From contig NW_003211810.1 of the NCBI RefSeq assembly GCF_000006405.1, positions 13,355 to 47,917 of the forward strand: a stretch of 34,563 bases of DNA, in the 5' to 3' direction. Within the stretch, counting starts at the first letter, position 1. Every line of letters begins with the position of its first letter. The DNA is from Perkinsus marinus ATCC 50983. Lineage: Eukaryota; Perkinsozoa; Perkinsida; Perkinsidae. A model generated the notes under the pieces. That model ran no database searches and was not told the origin of the DNA. It saw only the letters and a program-made list of their open reading frames with translations. The translations under genes and the position numbers were made by a program. Positions 22,895 through 32,500 of this stretch are shown here, piece after piece.

Positions 22895-24863
22895 ATGGCA
22901 GAGGAGAAGATGTTGGCCGTTGGTGATGGACCACTACATCTGTCGGAGCATCTCTACCAGGTAGTGGTGGTCACAGGTCGTTCTCTAGAGTGACCGTTGG
23001 TACTCAGTCTATCCCCAACTATCAGCTGATCGATGCACTGCCTTTTATTGATCCGTTTGGGCAGGAGGACTTTGCAAGGGTGGAGGAGATGATTCAGAAG
23101 GAGATTGCCACTTTCGAGCCCTCACGGTAGGCTGTTGTCCTCTTCTTCGGAAGGCATGGTTGAACTCAAATCCTTGAAATTGGGAAAGTCTGTCTTATTT
23201 CAATCAATAGTGGCCGACTAGCAACCGTTTCATGGCGTGCGCTATATACATAGGCATACTCGGCACAAGGGAGGCAGTGTTAGCAGTATGTTGGTTAGTG
23301 TGGGGAAATATGTACATGGCCAACTACATATGTTGCTGACGATATGAAAATTTTGAGGAAATTTTGGGAAAATTTCGTCGATTCCTGTACATTTGTATTC
23401 GGATTCGTATGTGAACGTGTATGATCTCAAGTTCAGCTGAGGGAAGCGAACATATTCTCCCGATATTGGTAGGGACTTCCTGGAGCTGTTACCTCTGCCC
23501 TCATGCCCTTATTTGGATAGTAGTCCGTTTGTGAAGGAGGCTATGGAGAAAATAAAGGCTAACGGGGGAAAGCTGCCGAAGGAAGGCCTCAGTGAGAGGG
23601 TAATAACAATGTGGGGCGAATACTATGTGATGGTTATGGCTCAGATAAACCCGTCTGACTACAGTCGAGCTCATTTGCCTTTACCGTCCAAGGCCTCTTC
23701 GGTGGAAGCCTGGGAAGAATGCAGGGATAAAACTAAGGTAGTAGTTGAAAGCGTGAAATTATCGAGAATCTGATACGAATTTTGTCTAGGAGATTTCCTA
23801 TCGTATTCACTCGTGCACTGTCCCAATACACAGTCTTCAGTAAATAGCTACATAGTCTTGTCCCTTAGCTAATGTATCGCTTCTAACTCATCTGTATATA
23901 TCGGCCTTTTCTATCTATCCCGTTCTGCTCTAAGAATTATAGCTGTATTGTTGCTAGTGCGGGGGTGATTATTTCGCTCGCCATGATATATCAGTAACCG
24001 TTCCGAACATGACCGTTTCGACTCAACATGTGATGTATGATGATAATAAGTATATCCTGTTAAAGTTTCAGCTCAAAACTCTTATTCGTTAATGAGAAAC
24101 ACAGATTTTTTGAATTTGCCTAAGAAAAAAATACGCTCCTTAGTCGTTGAGTAGAATAGTGCACTCGTAGGTGAGCATAGTTGACACGGCAGAGAACAAT
24201 GAGTATTTGGATGTCGCGACGAAGTACTCCGTGCCTCAGTGGATTCATGGAAAGCTACAGGTAGGGGTTAATATAGAGTGTAAGGTTCAGCGGTCCGAAC
24301 GGTGTAGGTGTCGGCGTTTGAGCAATCGCTAGTTAAGAAGAGGAAAGCTCTGGCGAAGGAAGTGGAGGATATTCAGAAACGACGCAAACTTGACCAGATG
24401 AGCCACGGCAATGTAATCGAGATGGTATTTGAATATTCGGCTGGGGGGGGGCGCGACGTTCGTGATGATTTTCGAGATGTGAGGTTATGTGTAATACAGT
24501 GGATGTTCGTCAGGTCTTACGCTCGTTGCATAGGGAGGAGTTGGAGTTTGAGACGAACAACTTCGAAACGGAGGTGGGAGTAGTACTGTTACTGTGAGTG
24601 GTAGTAGTGGTGGTGTTCTTATGCAGTGTGCTACGATGGCGATGGAAGCGGACCTTAGGAGGCTGCGACAAATCATTGATAGTGATCCGCAGAGGAAGGC
24701 TGAGGTAGTATTCAAATTCAAGAGTTTATTCACGTCAAGAAAACAGGAGGAATCACGAATAGGCGTACATGGTCAGGTACCGGTGAATCTGGTGGAAGCT
24801 CTAAGTGAGGTACTAGATGGTGCTAAGCCGACTGATCAAGAGAACGCCTCGTCTACTGTTTGA
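22895..24863 (+). CDS. BCAS2: Pre-mRNA-splicing factor SPF27 (BCAS2)
   Basis: SPF27/BCAS2 is a core subunit of the Prp19 complex needed for spliceosome activation. Seven exons (22895-22960, 23008-23126, 23473-23737, 24171-24260, 24308-24412, 24514-24573, 24627-24863) total 942 nt, 313 aa, all phases consistent. Landmarks: YQLIDALPFIDPFGQEDFAR and EEMIQKEIATFEP near the N-terminus, RDFLELLPLP, SSVEAWEECRDKTK, then NNEYLDVATKYSVPQWIHGK and a long coiled coil (LVKKRKALAKEVEDIQKRRK, LHREELEFETNNFETE). The protein is longer than the about 225-aa animal form, owing to a central Lys/Pro insert and a C-terminal extension. Intron 2 ends four bases after MITE copy G; intron 3 (433 nt) has no recognised insert. 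Confidence 0.88.
23296..23468 (-). mobile_element. MITE copy G in BCAS2 intron 2
   Basis: Ends TAGTGTGGGGAAATATG and CCCGATATTG (decayed CAACACTG). Only GTAG lies between its end and the exon, so the intron's AG acceptor is the first AG after the element. Confidence 0.85.
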
Positions 24864-25413
24864 ACGATATTTCCCTAGTTAGAATGCTGTTGTGTGTGGG
24901 TGGACGTTTTTTTCTACATGGAAAATGGGGGTGTCAGTTCTTCCTTATGGTAGCTTGGCTACACTTACTCGGTATCAAGGACACTGCATAGGGGCAGCGG
25001 AGTGCCTCCGATGGCCAGGGTGAGGGAGTGCCGACTCATCAGGGGATGGGATCTATGATTAGTAGTAGGAGTGGGAGCAGGTTTATTCACTCGGGTTGAG
25101 ATGGTCATCTTGGGTGGAAAAAGAGTTTCAGATGTTCGTCCTGATCCAGGAAGTGATGCATATTGTGTGATCTCGGAGAGGGACCATGATAGCAACACGA
25201 GGAGGATCGCTAGTAGGATGCACTCTGTGTTAGTACGAATAGGGAACTTAGTTCGGGGGCCTAGAAGAGTTATTCCTGGTATAGTGGTTTCGAGTGTTCA
25301 TTCGAGCATTCGGCGATGTGGGAGGAATACCCACTTGCGTTATTTTCAGTGGCACTATGATACGCGAACTCCTTCACAGTTGTTGTTTTCTTTTGATCAT
25401 CTCGTTCGTATTC
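24864..25413. other. Intergenic between BCAS2 and PDX2
   Basis: Plus and minus frames of 77-120 codons overlap at 24965-25433 with no supporting junctions. I assign no gene; it should contain the PDX2 promoter. Confidence 0.35.
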
Positions 25414-27532
25414 ATGTCTCGTGCTGCCTCTAACGTGTGCCCTTCCAATCTTGTTCCTGTACCGAGGGCGGCAACGAAGGGAAGTGATGATAGGGTTCAG
25501 GTAGTATGAGGGGATATTCCTCGATGGTTGGGATGATGATTTTGGGGTGCAGGTTCGTGTTGGTGTTCTCGCTCTACAGGGGGCATTCTCAGAGCACTGC
25601 ATCGTGCTGAGTAAGCTCGATATCAAAGGAGTAACCATCACTCCATGCGAGGTACTCTATAGTCAATTTCGTGGCGCGCGGTAAATCTGTCGGCTCAGGT
25701 TCGTACTGTTGCCGAGTTGAACGCCTGTGATGGTATCATCATACCCGGTGGCGAGTCAACAGCTATGAAAATAATTTCTGACGGTGGAGAAGATGATATC
25801 ATTGAGGGATTGAGGTACTAGAAAATCTCGGCAGATGGTTTTTTTCAATGCTCTGTGGTATATTATAAACTCTCGTTTTTGTATGCGTCGCTCTATCAAG
25901 GTTTCTCAAGCGATTTACCCTATAGTGAATATTTAACTGCTCTTTGATATGTGTAAAGAGTATGTATTACTTTCCTTTTACGGCTATGTCAAGTTTGCTA
26001 TTCAATGGGGTGTTGCTGTCAGTTTCCACAACATTAGGGTATGCTATTCATCTGTAGTGCAGTACACGTTCTTCGTATGGTTGATACTCATTTTGCGGCT
26101 TGCACCATAATGCATTCCCCTTAGGCACTTTGCCCTTTCTGGGCGTCCCGTCTGGGGTACCTGCGCTGGTACCATCCTCCTAGCCAAGACTGTTTGCCAG
26201 AGTAGTAGGAATGCCTCTGGTGCAATAGTGGAGCACACTGAATGCAAGTGAGATATGTGTTGGAATATATATTCGCTTTCCTCAGCCTCGGAGTTCGGGA
26301 GTTTCTCGAACTGATTATAGGAGTTTATATTTACGAATGGGGGTAGAAGTGTTTAGAAAGCAATTAGAATTTTCTAGAAATTTTCTCAAAGTTTCTATAT
26401 TGTCATTGACACATGTGGTTGAGCATGTGCATATTTCTCTGCTTCCTATCTCGGTCACTCGCGTTTAGAAGGGAGCTTTGGATACCGTATTGACCCGAAG
26501 TGCATCGAAATCACAAGGGATTCTGTTTGTCGTGGTGATGGGGAATTGAATCAGCGTCTATGAATTCACTCTCTTGGGAAAGCCTTAGTTATAACTACTG
26601 CATTAAGAGCAAGGATGAGCGCGAGGTGTGGTATTGAGCGAGATCAGAGTTTGTCCCTCAGGTACGGTAACCCCATCGGCGTTATGGACATCAAAGTGTC
26701 CCGCAACTACTTCGGCCGTCAGTTGAATTCTTTCGAGGCGACCATTGATCAGGGCTGCGTGAGTGGTTGTTGATCTCTGTTATTAGTTGACGCTTCTACC
26801 CTGTACAGGTGTTTGCTGATGTTCCTGCTGTTTTCATCCGAGCACCGGCAATCCTCGATGTGGACTCTGAGAAGGTGACTGTATTAGGTAGTGTAGGGGT
26901 GGAATTTACGAGTGTTGTTTGCGTATTGGATTGAATATTAACCGGTAACATACGTATCAATCCTATACGGGACGGAAATCGTCACAACAACACCTTCCTT
27001 ACAGTGGTATTGCATTTAAATGAAGTATTAGTAATACTTGGAATGAATAGGACGTTTCATAGGAGGTTGAGTCATCGTAGATCTGCTGCCTTGAACATTT
27101 CCGGACCATTTGAGAATCTGCTGCTCGCATTGTAGGCACTATTCATCATCCGTCATTCGAGGGTCCTATGATATGTGCGGCCAAGGAGGATAACATTCTG
27201 GTGACATGCTTCCATCCTGAGCTCACTGATGATCATACTGTAAGATGTCGACAAGCAATTTGATATGCACATGGTCAACTACATGTGTCGGTGAAATATG
27301 AAAATTTCGGGAAATTCTCATTGGTTTCTCAACACGTCTACTTTAATTCGTATATAAACTCCTGAGCTCAGCTCAGCTGAGGAGAGCGAACATGTATTCC
27401 TCCAACACTGGGGAAGCTCCAGAATGCGCTGATCAGCTTTAGCGATACTATAAGGAAACAATTGAGGAATTTCACTGCTGTGAGATTAACGTGGTCGCCG
27501 GGTCTGTCACTGGGCGTCTCAGGGTATTATAG
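25414..27532 (+). CDS. PDX2: Pyridoxal 5'-phosphate synthase glutaminase subunit
   Basis: PdxT/Pdx2 (yeast SNO) hydrolyses glutamine and passes ammonia to Pdx1 (SNZ) for direct vitamin B6 synthesis. Exons 25414-25500, 25553-25651, 25699-25814, 26125-26247, 26662-26758, 26809-26887, 27136-27239 join with consistent phases; the last exon, 27455-27532, is my best guess (total 783 nt, 260 aa). Family motifs: VGVLALQGAFSEH, GIIIPGGESTAM, RPVWGTCAGTILLAK with the nucleophile Cys, YGNPIGVMDIKVSRN, and CFHPELTDD with the catalytic His-Glu. The triad is complete. A short N-terminal extension (MSRAASNVCPSNLVPVPRAA) precedes the domain. The insert SSRNASGAIVEHTECK before YGNPIG is unusual. Two introns carry MITE copies H and I. 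Confidence 0.92.
26255..26446 (+). mobile_element. MITE copy H in PDX2 intron 4
   Basis: Matches the family along its length (GTGTTGGAATATATATTCGC, GGGGGTAGAAGTGTTTAG, ACACATGTGGTTGAGCATG). The 3' terminus is decayed. It starts seven bases after the splice donor. Confidence 0.85.
27251..27410 (-). mobile_element. MITE copy I in the last PDX2 intron
   Basis: Contains ATATGCACATGGTCAACTAC and ends CCTCCAACACTG; the left terminus is decayed. It starts 11 bases after the splice donor. Confidence 0.87.
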
Positions 27533-27579
27533 GAGTTGGCTCAGGTACACTCATACTTCCTGCGAGAGTTCATCGTACC

Positions 27580-28005
27580 CTACGTTATGAGAAACCAGCA
27601 GTAGACGCGGTAATTCTTAGGCTCTGTCTCAGCTACTTGTTTGCCGAAGACCGTCTCTCGATTGCTGTGTGATACTAGGTTACTCTCATATACTGCCGAT
27701 TCTGGTTGTGTTGTAGTGGAGGTCAGAACGGCGGAGTGGTGGGATATGCCCGGCTGAAGCATAGCGCCTGATTCGTTCAGTGAACGACGTGGAGAATCTC
27801 CACGAACATATATGCCGACGCTGCTAAATGAATTTCGCTGAGAATGAACTGATGGAGTTCGCACTCGATATGCAGGCTCCTCGGTGTCACCACTGAACAC
27901 GTTTGAGGCCTTTCTCGTAACTCCGTTGGTCATCTTCATCGTAGGAAATTTATTGTTTGTCATCACTACGGTAGAGTGAGGGTTCCTCTCACCAAACGTT
28001 CCCAT
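27580..28005 (-). CDS. Ser/Thr-rich hypothetical protein (single open frame)
   Basis: 142 codons free of stops, starting MGTFGERNPHSTVVMTNN and ending AETEPKNYRVYCWFLIT. Ser, Thr and Arg rich (GDSPRRSLNESGAM). It is convergent with PDX2 (48 bp between stops) and head-to-head with the plus-strand frame at 28004: the two start codons overlap in one CATG. No family recognised; one of the two may use a different start. Confidence 0.4.
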   Translation of the reverse strand: MGTFGERNPHSTVVMTNNKFPTMKMTNGVTRKASNVFSGDTEEPAYRVRTPSVHSQRNSFSSVGIYVRGDSPRRSLNESGAMLQPGISHHSAVLTSTTTQPESAVYESNLVSHSNRETVFGKQVAETEPKNYRVYCWFLIT

Positions 28006-28282
28006 GGCTGCTTTATCATTCATGCTGGCGGCACGGCATGCTGCTATGACCGCCGGCACTCAAAATGAGCCTCTCTTAGCTGGTCATGACCCCGATGGTG
28101 GCAGTAGCGCTGTCACTTATGACTCTCTGATGTATCACTTCGGTTTAGGTCATCGAGTAGTGCCAGACCCCGATGCGCAGGCCAGGGAAATGCAGCGGAT
28201 ATCGAGTGCGGCGGCGAAAAAGACGTTACTCATATCGGCCATCATAATAGCAGCGCTCTTTTTAGGTGGGCTCAATCTATAG
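28004..28282 (+). CDS. Small tail-anchored membrane protein
   Basis: 92 codons, no intron. The body reads TAGTQNEPLLAGHDPDGGSS and PDPDAQAREMQRISSAAAKK, followed by a clear hydrophobic end (TLLISAIIIAALFLGGLNL) and stop, so tail-anchored topology is likely. Met codons at 28004 and 28046 are both possible starts. No family recognised. Confidence 0.55.
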   Translation: MAALSFMLAARHAAMTAGTQNEPLLAGHDPDGGSSAVTYDSLMYHFGLGHRVVPDPDAQAREMQRISSAAAKKTLLISAIIIAALFLGGLNL

Positions 28283-28296
28283 TTACTATACCACTA

Positions 28297-28487
28297 GTGA
28301 AATGTCGTATGAGCAGGATAGGACCATTTGGATGCCCGTTTAACCGCTATGCATTTTTTTCAATTTATTCTTTCCTCTTTCCTTTTCTTCCATTTTTGGT
28401 TTTCTTTTTTCCTTTTTTTTATTTCTATAACTGCTATATAATTATCAAGTCGTGAAATGTGTGAGTAAGATAGGACCGATCGGATGC
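28297..28487. repeat. Direct duplication of the start-exon region
   Basis: GTGAAATGT followed by a block with GATAGGACC and GGATGC occurs at 28297-28335 and 28452-28487. The first copy lacks the GTGAGTAAG donor of the second. Confidence 0.65.
28353..28426. repeat. Pyrimidine tract
   Basis: About 74 bases that are almost all T and C on the plus strand, between two small membrane-protein genes. Could serve as a 3'-end or splice-acceptor-like signal. Confidence 0.7.
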
Positions 28488-28708
28488 TCTCTCTCTTCAG
28501 CGAAGTGGACTATACAGTTCGAGATTCATGGGCCTATGCCGGACATTCTGCAGCATCAGGGTTACCTCCGCCGATACGGTGAGAGCAGCCGAGTACCGCC
28601 TATGGAGGAGCAACAGGACGTATCTCTTCTACTGGACGGGTTCGTTGGAGTCCCCTGATGATGATATATACAGTCGCTATTGCCATTGCCACGCTTTGTC
28701 TAGGTTGA
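28457..28708 (+). CDS. 57-aa single-pass membrane protein with a 4-base start exon
   Basis: Model: exon 28457-28460 (ATGT), intron 28461-28500 with an ideal donor GTGAGTAAG and acceptor CTCTCTTCAG, exon 28501-28578, intron of 38 nt, exon 28617-28708; 174 nt, 57 aa. The product starts MSKWTIQFEIHGPMPDILQH, continues GYLRRYG, and ends in a hydrophobic segment, SPLMMIYTVAIAIATLCLG. Size and layout resemble small respiratory-chain subunits, but I cannot name one. The start-codon region is duplicated about 155 bp upstream (28297-28335). Unusual first exon lowers confidence. Confidence 0.5.
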
Positions 28709-29021
28709 CACACTTGTGCATCATTTTTGTGAAGACCACTAACTTGATAATTTCTAACGACCCGATATGATCTCTTGCGTGCCACATTGTCATGGGAGAG
28801 GTTTACTATAGTGAATACTTGTTCGTTCGGCTGAAGCAGTTCTTCTCGTGGAGTTTTGTGTGAACACATTCATCATCCTGTTGTGACTAATGTGAACTAT
28901 AACGCTTGAGTCGGGGTAAGGCTGCCCCGAGGAGAATATTAGAGTATAAAAATAATATCGTGGTCTGGAATTTAATATCATTCATTGCTTCGAAAATACT
29001 ACCGACATCACTAACAGTAAT
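28709..29021. other. Intergenic upstream of the ATP-grasp gene
   Basis: No exon supported; probably holds the promoter of the ATP-grasp gene. Confidence 0.35.
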
Positions 29022-31931
29022 ATGCACAGCGATTTAGCCGTGAATATGCGGTCATTCATAAGCAGCCCTCAAGCAGCTGCAGCAGCGTTCACCGGGCCTG
29101 TGATTGAGGCTAGCAGCAGCAGTAGCAGTAGCGATACGATATCCCCGTCCTCGGCAGCAGCCGCCCTGTCCACTTCTACTTTATCATCTCCTATAAGCGT
29201 TAGCGAGGAGGGTATAGCTGGCCAGAAAAAGAAGAAAGAGATCATACTCATTGGTGGATCTCTGGGGAAGAGGACTATGATAAAGAAGCATCTACAAAAT
29301 GTAAGGAGGCACCACGTTCGCTCAGTGCCTGATGATCTCCTTCTGACCAGCATTTCCCCGATGTGCAAGAAGTCTGGATCTCGCCACATGATATCTATAG
29401 AAACGCCAGAGTCGTGACAAGCCCTCAGGTGAGATTACACCCTCGGTCGTGGCAGCATCTTGTGCATGCGTGCATCAGGGACGAGTCGATGGGGGGCCGC
29501 CCGGTAGGACCTATGCGGTGCCCAGCAATCAGGTCTCGGCAAACGGTGTAGTCGATTATAGTGGAGTATTAGACTCTCTCGAGAAGGACCTCATAACACG
29601 GTGAGAACTCACTTGTGGGAAACACATCTGAGATGCTCATGCCTTGTGATTGATCGATATATTTCCCTGTGGTAGGAGTAACAGTGTAGGAGAATATGCA
29701 CATGGTCAACTACATGTGTCGGTGACTAGATGAAAATTTCAAAGAAATTTGAATATTTCTTGTTGGTTTCTGAGCACTTCTACCCGGATTCGAATACAAA
29801 CTTCTATAATTAGTGAGGAAGTTTCCAAGCTGAGAAGAAGGGTCATATATCTCAACACTGGCTAGAGGCAGTAGACAACTATATACTAGTTGCTTGTGAA
29901 TGACTGCAATCACTCCAAATACTTGTGCGGCGCCATGGTCGTGTTCCCGAGAGAAGCTTCTTTATAGGTCACAGACAGCGGAGATCCTCGGAGTAGTTCC
30001 AATGTTGGACGCATTCGTGCCCTTCGCAGACCGTATTTGTGCGGCTTTAGGACTACCATATTGCGGCAACAACCCTCTAACTACTGAACATCGGGTCACA
30101 ACAATGAGTATTGAACCAATGAGAAGTTGGGTTGTCTTCAGACTGATAAGGCCCTCATGCAGAAGTGCTTAGCCGCAAAGGGCCTTCGCCATTGCGAAAG
30201 TCGGTGTTTCACATCGGCTGCCCAGGCCCTCGAGTGGAGGCGGCCGACAAAAGAAGCCCCGCTGGTCGTGAAGCCAGCGAACAGTGGGGGCTGCGACGGA
30301 GTTAGTGTGTAGGGCCTCACAAGGCTGGCTGTGGAGGAGCGTTGCTGTGCTGGATAGGTGCGTCGCAGAGGAGGAAGTTCGGGACGCATTTGATGATAAT
30401 ATGTATCGAGTGAATGCCGAGAGGCTGACCAACGAGAAAATGGTCGTCCAGGAGTAAGTGCCTCATCTGACTTTGGGAAATCAATCGCGCAGGTATCTGG
30501 GAGCTTTGGAGGAAGAACCTATGCGAACTAGTCTGAGGAGGAAGAGGGCGAAACCTGGCGATAACTGTGACGATCTGTATGCACGATCTGCCCTTAATCG
30601 TTCGGGTCACCATCGTTTCCTATGGCAGGGATTCATCATCCTCGGGTGTTGCTGAGGCCGCCGGGAGAAGTTGTCGATCTTGTTACGAGTTCATTGTCAA
30701 CACAGTCTCGACAGATGGTCATCATCTCGTCTCTGACATCTGGCGTGGCACGCCCAAAGCGAAACCTGGCTCGACTGAGTGCCTCTATGACATACAGGTT
30801 AGCGTGTGAACTCACCTGTGATACGAACTCACCCTAGGGTTACTGTAGGAATCAGTATCGTGGTCGGAGTGTCCGCGCCAAGTGCTGAACTACGCCTTCC
30901 AGGTGTTGGATGCTACAGGTGTCCGTAACGGTGCCGCTCATACAGAACTCATGCTACGCGGTAGGGGCATTCAATTGTTGGTATGTTGGGATTGTTGTGG
31001 TAGGCGAAGACGTGTGCCTTATTGAAGTTAATGCCCGAATCGCTGGGGAAGTCCGCGGAGGTGAGTTGGAGTCTTGAGAGTTTCCAGTCTTGTTACTGGT
31101 ATTGTCTCCAGACCTTCTCCGACGAGTTGTCCCTGAGCAGGAGCCCTTCGACCAGTTGTATTGGCTGCTGTTCTCATTAATAAAACCAGTTGAATTCATA
31201 GAGGCTACCTGGGTCTATCGTCCAGAGTCTGACTGCAACGTCACAGCGCTATTCCTGCAATGTTCGGAAGAGGGTACAGGTCTTTCCTTATGCGTTCAGA
31301 GAGATATGGCTCAGGTCCTTCGATGATATCTGTTCGCTACTTGTACAGTATAACACAGCGTTCACAATTCTGCCGCTTTGGTCGAGCCCTTTCGCCGCTG
31401 AACCAAGCCGCACCATTCCACGACGAGGAGCGTTTCATGAAGATCGCGGAAGGAATACCGCGAGTTCGTAACCTGAAGAAAACATGCGATTTAATTTCAT
31501 CACCAGGTGGGCTGGGGTATATCGCTGTTACTCAGTGTTGTGCGAGCGTAGAGGAATATATGTTTGATTTTCTCAGCTGAGCGCAGGACTTTCCTCACAA
31601 ATTATAGAAACCAACAAGAATTTTCCAAAATTTCCCAAGTTTTTCCATATTGTCATCAACATATGTAGTTGGACATGCGCATATTTTCCTACATTGCTCA
31701 GGTGTGGTTATTATGAGGGCTGAGAAGAATCGAGAGGAGCGGCACAAGATCAGCAAGTTGACTGCACGAATCAGAAAATCTGAGAAAGATGGAACACTGT
31801 GGGCCTCAGTGAGTGACCATTCAGGGCATTGTTCTCTCCTGCTCAGATACACTCCGAAGCATTCGAACGAGGCAGGCTCGCATTTCTGGCAGTCCGTAGG
31901 GAAGACTAACCTATGGAGACGATTTCATTAG
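29022..31931 (+). CDS. ATP-grasp ligase (L-amino-acid or D-Ala-D-Ala ligase-like)
   Basis: ATP-grasp enzymes join a carboxylate to an amine via an acyl phosphate. Exons 29022-29300, 29351-29428, 29479-29600, 29968-30094 and from 30142 join with consistent phases. An Ala/Ser-rich leader (about 70 aa) precedes KKKEIILIGGSLGKRTMIKK. Then: PFADRICAALGLPYCGNN, KALMQKCLAAKGLRHCES, VVKPANSGGCDGVSV (ATP-binding strand and Gly-rich loop), NMYRVNAERLTNEKMVVQE, EFIVNTVSTDGHHLVSDIW, GVRNGAAHTELMLR and LIEVNARIAGEVRG with the metal-binding Glu/Asn. The last exon, 31702-31931, reads VVIMRAEKNREERHKISK after SSPG. Introns at 29601-29967 and 31507-31701 hold MITE copies J and K. Between 31,250 and 31,330 the homologous-looking frame changes without a clear intron, so that segment is unsettled. 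Substrate unknown. Confidence 0.82.
29682..29860 (-). mobile_element. MITE copy J in ATP-grasp intron 3
   Basis: Full length, 179 bp, starting CAGTGTAGGAGAATATGCAC and ending TCTCAACACTG. No convincing target duplication remains. Confidence 0.92.
31533..31696 (+). mobile_element. MITE copy K in the last ATP-grasp intron
   Basis: Starts CAGTGTTG, has the CTCAGCTGAG block and ends CCTACATTG. Only CTCAG lies between its end and the exon. Without the element the intron would be about 31 nt, shorter than other introns here. Confidence 0.87.
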
Positions 31932-32500
31932 CTTTGATATAAACCTATCATTCAGTATGATGTATAATTCATCCTATTGCTTGGGCTTGCCTGATCTACG
32001 GCAACACCCGTGCCGTTATTTTTTCATAATCTTTTCTCAAGTTCATAGAAAATTGTCGAGTGGTGAGGGAGGCTGCGAGTGCGATTCTTACTATGCAACT
32101 TTTTATGTGCTTATGTGTGTCGGTGAAGTTCTAATCCGCGGACACAGCAGTTCTCCGAACTGTTCAATTTCATGGAAAGAAAATCACTTCGCTCCGCTCA
32201 TTGAGTTTGCATACGAACGTAGCTCAGTCTTCATAAGAAGCTTTACGGCTTTCGTCACCTTGGCACTTATTGAGTGCGAAGTCTGCTACGACTTCTCTCT
32301 GAGGAGGAACAGGACGGTAGACGATCATATTATAGGAGCAATTGTTGTTCGTGCAACTTTCATGCATCTCACCGTAAGTAGCGCGCGCCCAGGCTGGTGT
32401 TGAAGAAGGGGGGGTCGGTCGTGTCGACCCTGGGTGAGGTTGATGAACGTTGCGTATAGACCATCGTGTCAGACGTGTGTAGTGTTGTTTCTGAGAGTTC
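31932..32500. other. Intergenic, one long unsupported frame
   Basis: A plus frame of 148 codons (31957-32403) and an overlapping minus frame of 92 codons (32224-32502) are open. Neither shows recognisable motifs, and they overlap, so at most one is real. Confidence 0.3.
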
